21,812 nt of DNA from the NCBI GenBank assembly GCA_000310025.1, contig FN649743.1:3660513-3682324 (forward strand), in the 5' to 3' direction. Shown piece by piece: positions 18,314-21,812 of the stretch; position 1 is the first letter of the stretch, and each line of letters opens with the position of its first letter. A program made the position numbers and the translations under genes. The notes below the pieces were generated by a model that saw only the letters and a program-made list of their open reading frames with translations, was not told the DNA's origin and did not search any database. The DNA is from Ectocarpus siliculosus (taxonomy: Eukaryota; Sar; Phaeophyceae; Ectocarpales; Ectocarpaceae).

Positions 18314-18342
18314 TGCTGCTGCTGCTGCTGCTGCTGCCGCCG
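18314..18342. repeat. CTG microsatellite
   Basis: About eight CTG triplets followed by CCGCCG, the same CTG-to-CCG decay seen at 263-290. Confidence 0.9.
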
Positions 18343-18611
18343 CTGCGAGGCGGATATACCACCCCGGTAGCTGGCGACGTGCACTTCGCACACAAGAGTA
18401 GGAGCAGCAAACAGCGCGTTGTCCTTGCTCCTCCCCAGCCCTTTTCCTCTCTTCCTTGTTTTTTATCACTCTAGAATCAGTGCTCACAGCATCATCCTCC
18501 GGGCAGGAGCTCGAATCCTCTCCTTTAAGGCAACCCACCCGCTCTATTCCTCGCAGGCAAACGTCTCCGCCCCGGTCACCCTTGCCACTGCACACTCTCA
18601 AAATGGCTATG

Positions 18612-21600
18612 CCCCCCCCCCCTTGTAGAAGTAGTTCTAGTTGGGGACTTCAATTCAAGAATCGGGCGAACCACGAACCCACACGGAACCATAGGGCAAT
18701 ACGGGGAGGGAGCCACGAACAAAAACGGGGAAGAAATGCTGAGGTTCCTTGACAGTAGCGAGATGAAGGTGTTGAACGGTAGAGTACGCAAGACAGAACC
18801 GGAATGGACTAGGCAATGTTTCAAAAAAGGAGAACGATCCATCCTTGACTATATAGTCGTAGAGAATGGGGGGAAAGAGACGGAAGTACGAGTATGCACT
18901 ACGGATGTAGGCACTACAGACCACGCGTTGGTGTGGACAGCCCTACAACAGAAGAGAGTCATACAGAGTAGGCGACGCAGGAAAATGTACAGATGGAGAA
19001 TAGATAAGCTAGAAGTAGAAGAAACGAGGGTAGAGTTCCAAGAAGAGATGGCTATAAACGACAAGAAACTCTCGGAGTTGATGGAGGCAATGGGTACACC
19101 GAAGGATGCCGAAGGCCGGGACCAGGCCGGGTCTAGAATCATAGAAGGGTGGGAAGAGCTGGTAAACACAACAGCAAGCGGAGTTCTAGGTAGAAAGTTG
19201 ATAGTTTGTAAGAGAGCAGTGAAGTGGTGGGACGAAGAAATCAAGCAAGCAATTCGAGTACGTAGAGAGTCACACGCAAAATATGCGGCAGGGAAAACAG
19301 ATGCAGGATGGAAGGAGTATGTTGAAAGTAGAAAGAGGGTGAAGGAGTTGGTCGTGAAGAAGAAGAAAGGGTTGTGGGAGGAAGTAGTCCAAAAGACTAA
19401 CGAAGATTTTGAGGGGGGGATGAAGCAAATGTGGGTAGGAATTCAAGGGATAGTGGGCAAGAAAAGAGGGGGAGACACGGAAATAACGACACTAAGATCT
19501 GCCGAGGGTAAGATGGTAAGCAGTTCTAAAGGAAAGAGGGAAGTACTAGTAGAGCACTACCGCAAACTTGGGACACCCACCACCAACGACAACTTCGACT
19601 CGGAGTTTGAGAAGGAAATCAACTCGTGGGCAGAGGAAAACGTTGAAAGATCTCAGAGGGAACGTAGTGATGTAGACGGGTTGCAGGGAGAGTTCACACG
19701 AGAAGAGGTAGAGGACTGCGTAGCGAAACTCAAGAATAGAAAAGCGGCAGGGGCTGATGGAATTGTGAACGAGCTTTTGAAACAGGGGGGGGAGGGGATG
19801 ATTAACATGTTGGTCCGGATATTCAACTGGATATGGAAACACGAGTACGCGCCGAAGAGATGGAGAGAAGGAGTAGTCGTGAACCTGTTCAAAAAGGGGG
19901 ATAAAGCTGACCCGGGGAATTATAGAGGGATAACCCTGTTGAGCACAGTGGGGAAACTGTTTGGCAAGATGATAGACAATAGAATGGGAGACATGTTGGA
20001 GGGGAAACAAAAGATCAGCGAAGGACAAGCTGGATTTAGACCAGATCGTAGTTGTGTAGACCATGTATATACGTTGAGTAAAATCATCCAAGGTAGGAAA
20101 GACGCCGGGCGTACGACATACTGTTTCTTCCTCGATATACAAAAAGCCTACGACACCGTATGGCGCAATGGATTGTGGAAAAAGATGTGGGACATCGGCA
20201 TCCGGGGGAAAATGTGGAGGATGTTGAAAAAGATGACAGAATGCACAAGAAGTGCGGTGATGTTGGATGGGGAAATTTCGAAGTACGTGGATATACTCCA
20301 AGGAGTCGCACAGGGCTGTACGATGTCACCCACTCTTTTTAAGATTTACATCAACGATTTGATAAGGGCGGTTGAAGCAGTAAGACAGGGAGTCCAAGTA
20401 GAGGGAAAGAGTGTGTCCGGACTGATGTTTGCAGATGATTTCGTGGGGGTATCCGAAACACCAGAAGGGTTGCAAGAACAAATAGATGCGGCGGTAGGAT
20501 ACACACGAAAATGGAGACTGTCGGCGAACGTAGGAAAATGCGCAGTAGTGGTCTGTAACGAAGATAAGAAAAATCCCGTAGAATTCAAATGGAAATGGGG
20601 GGAGGAAGAACTACCGGTAGTAGACAAGTATACGTACCTGGGAGTAGAGATTTCGAAGGAGTGCTCATGGGACGCACACATAGCGAAGTTGATTGGGAAG
20701 AGTAAAGCTCAGATAGGCAAGATGGACGAGATCCTTACGGACCCACACCTAGACACTAGGATTAAGAGGTGTATTCTCTTGAAGGTGATTGTACCTAAGC
20801 TAGAGTATGCAGGAGAGATATGGGAAGGTAACGAAAAGGCCGTCAAGCAGCTGGAAACGGTGCAGATGGCAGCGGCCAAGAAAATACTAGGATGTTCAAG
20901 CACAACGAGCAACACTGTATTGAGAGCAGAATTGGGAATGTACTCTCTTAAAACAAAGAGAGACATGCAGAAGTTGAAGTGGCAGTACAAGGTAAGTAGA
21001 ATGTCGGACGATAGACTACCAGCCATGGTTGACGAGGCAGCTTGGGGAAAAGCGACTCCAGGGAAGAAGGGAATCAGATGGGACAAGGTGGTAGAGAAGG
21101 TTTGGAAGGAGATAGGAGACGAGGAGGAGACGTTGGACACGGAAGGGTTCGGGGGGTTCAAGACGAAAGTCAAGGAGATGCTAGAGAGTAGGGAGGAGAC
21201 AACCCTTCGCAAGAAGGTACGAAGCGAAGACCACTTGGAGATATACGGGAAGTTGAAAGAAGGGATAGGGATGAAGAAGTACTTGGACGGCCCCATGGAC
21301 TATGCGAAAAAGCTGAAATTGCAATTTCGAGTAGGCGATCTGGACTTGCCAGAACGGAGGAAGAGGTATACCAGCCGTAGGAGAGAGGAAGAGGAGGATA
21401 GACACACATGTCCATGTGGCAAATCGGAGGAGAGTAGACCCCACATAGTTGGGGAGTGTGAGTTGTACAGGAAGGAAAGAGAGGATCTCGAGGAGGAAAT
21501 GAGACAGAGAGGGTGTGACATGGACAAGTTTGGTAAATTAGACAACAGCGAAAAAACGATCGCGATAATTGGGGATAGATGGTGGGCACAAGAGGCCCTA

Positions 21601-21781
21601 GAGGACGGGGATAAGATGTGCAAGAAATTTTTATGGAGTTTGTGGCAGAAACGTAAAGAGCTCCCAAATGTTGGTGGTGTCTCTAGTAGGTGTAGGAACG
21701 GTGCTCCGTCTCGAAAGGGACGCGTGGTCAATGGTCAAATGACTACGGCAAGCAACAAATGAGTACGGCCCCCCCCCCCCC
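18612..21781 (+). mobile_element. 5'-truncated non-LTR retrotransposon (LINE)
   Basis: The recognisable element starts abruptly after an 11-C run (18612-18622) inside the endonuclease domain and ends in ATGAGTAC-GG followed by a 13-C run (21769-21781) and CT-rich DNA. Upstream sequence shows no endonuclease N-terminus in any frame and no ORF1, consistent with 5' truncation during target-primed reverse transcription. Sense-strand composition is A/G-rich, unlike the neighbouring PPR exons. No LTRs, integrase or protease are present. The element lies in the same orientation as the plus-strand PPR exon. Confidence 0.85.
18625..21762 (+). CDS. LINE ORF2-type protein: endonuclease remnant, reverse transcriptase, zinc knuckle (5' partial)
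   Basis: The frame is open from 18529 and LINE-like from 18625 (1045 codons), with no stop or frameshift; the first ATG is at 18736. In order: the C-terminal part of an APE-type endonuclease (VVLVGDFNSRIG at 18631-18666, SILDYIV, GTTDHALVW near residue 60 counted from the ATG), a basic linker, and a reverse transcriptase domain at about 325-600. Its motifs are RKAAGADGIVNELLK, NYRGITLLSTVGK, GQAGFRPDRSCVDH, FLDIQKAYDTVW (catalytic D467), GVAQGCTMSPTLFKIYINDL and LMFADDFVG (D567, D568), then YTYLGVEI. A C-x-C-x8-H-x4-C zinc knuckle (C892, C894, H903, C908) follows. No RNase H domain is seen. The catalytic Asp triad is intact, but the missing endonuclease front and ORF1 mean this copy is not autonomous. 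Clade is not assigned. Confidence 0.92.
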   Translation, partial: VEVVLVGDFNSRIGRTTNPHGTIGQYGEGATNKNGEEMLRFLDSSEMKVLNGRVRKTEPEWTRQCFKKGERSILDYIVVENGGKETEVRVCTTDVGTTDHALVWTALQQKRVIQSRRRRKMYRWRIDKLEVEETRVEFQEEMAINDKKLSELMEAMGTPKDAEGRDQAGSRIIEGWEELVNTTASGVLGRKLIVCKRAVKWWDEEIKQAIRVRRESHAKYAAGKTDAGWKEYVESRKRVKELVVKKKKGLWEEVVQKTNEDFEGGMKQMWVGIQGIVGKKRGGDTEITTLRSAEGKMVSSSKGKREVLVEHYRKLGTPTTNDNFDSEFEKEINSWAEENVERSQRERSDVDGLQGEFTREEVEDCVAKLKNRKAAGADGIVNELLKQGGEGMINMLVRIFNWIWKHEYAPKRWREGVVVNLFKKGDKADPGNYRGITLLSTVGKLFGKMIDNRMGDMLEGKQKISEGQAGFRPDRSCVDHVYTLSKIIQGRKDAGRTTYCFFLDIQKAYDTVWRNGLWKKMWDIGIRGKMWRMLKKMTECTRSAVMLDGEISKYVDILQGVAQGCTMSPTLFKIYINDLIRAVEAVRQGVQVEGKSVSGLMFADDFVGVSETPEGLQEQIDAAVGYTRKWRLSANVGKCAVVVCNEDKKNPVEFKWKWGEEELPVVDKYTYLGVEISKECSWDAHIAKLIGKSKAQIGKMDEILTDPHLDTRIKRCILLKVIVPKLEYAGEIWEGNEKAVKQLETVQMAAAKKILGCSSTTSNTVLRAELGMYSLKTKRDMQKLKWQYKVSRMSDDRLPAMVDEAAWGKATPGKKGIRWDKVVEKVWKEIGDEEETLDTEGFGGFKTKVKEMLESREETTLRKKVRSEDHLEIYGKLKEGIGMKKYLDGPMDYAKKLKLQFRVGDLDLPERRKRYTSRRREEEEDRHTCPCGKSEESRPHIVGECELYRKEREDLEEEMRQRGCDMDKFGKLDNSEKTIAIIGDRWWAQEALEDGDKMCKKFLWSLWQKRKELPNVGGVSSRCRNGAPSRKGRVVNGQMTTASNK

Positions 21782-21812
21782 TCTCCTTCTCCCTTTTTTT
21801 TTCCCCCTCCTC
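21760..21812 (+). repeat. LINE 3' terminus: ATGAGTAC, C-run and pyrimidine tail
   Basis: The stop codon TGA (21760-21762) is part of the terminal ATGAGTAC block shared with the two tail fragments, so the element has almost no 3' untranslated region. A 13-C run and CTCTCC follow, the same order as after copy 1. The window ends in further C/T-rich DNA, so the exact element end is unresolved. Confidence 0.65.

Larger units (their letters stand above)
17510..18611. other. presumed first intron of plus-strand PPR gene; no exon seen
   Basis: All three plus frames are interrupted by stops and none shows PPR sequence. It contains a CAG tract (17623-17638), inverted-repeat element copy B (17653-17852), a CTG tract (18314-18336) and an isolated donor-like AG|GTAAGC at 18300 with no matching open exon. 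Confidence 0.6.

Noticed and set aside
19546-20301. 251-aa open frame on the minus strand inside the LINE
   Set aside because: It is the antisense shadow of the reverse-transcriptase frame; the plus strand has all RT motifs and this frame has no recognisable domain.

Overview
The window looks like nuclear DNA of an intron-rich, repeat-rich stramenopile, most likely a brown alga close to Ectocarpus. This is an inference, not a database result. It rests on GT-AG introns of about 320-1000 bp, many CTG/CAG microsatellites, pentatricopeptide-repeat (PPR) genes of the 'ITACGRAGEWERA..LLREM' type, and LINE and small inverted-repeat elements. There are no bacterial operons, Shine-Dalgarno sites, CRISPR arrays or convincing tRNA/rRNA genes. 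A run of 100 N (10555-10654) marks an assembly gap.

Layout. (1) 1-5253: no convincing gene. It holds trinucleotide and tetranucleotide repeats, a duplicated unit carrying CTG tracts, and an old ~200-bp inverted-repeat element (2961-3157). (2) 5254-8670: a ~100-bp tandem repeat, then a four-exon plus-strand gene reconstructed by splice phase. It encodes a small basic DUF2423/LLPH-like (yeast YBL028C-like) protein of 190 aa. Its introns carry a LINE-tail fragment, a pair of TGACGTCA palindromes and a long imperfect hairpin; a second LINE-tail fragment lies just downstream. (3) 8900-11260: no recognisable gene, including the gap. (4) 11348-16641, minus strand: a six-exon PPR gene (about 890 aa, about 16 PPR motifs) whose splice phases all agree. 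(5) 16642-16856: a 215-bp divergent intergenic region. (6) 16857-17509, plus strand: first exon of a head-to-head PPR paralogue with the same N-terminal start (MAF[V/I]) and the same motif 1 region. (7) 17510-18611: its presumed first intron, containing a second copy of the ~200-bp inverted-repeat element. (8) 18612-21781: a 5'-truncated non-LTR retrotransposon (LINE) with an uninterrupted endonuclease-remnant/reverse-transcriptase/zinc-knuckle ORF.

How it fits together. The host genes are a probable nucleolar ribosome-biogenesis factor and two divergently arranged PPR proteins, which would be organellar RNA-binding factors. Mobile DNA explains much of the rest: the 3' end of the LINE is recognisable, in reverse orientation, in intron 1 and the 3' flank of the DUF2423 gene, and one small inverted-repeat family occurs twice, about 14.7 kb apart. 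The most notable points are these LINE-tail footprints, the head-to-head PPR pair, the inverted-repeat family and the intronic hairpin.
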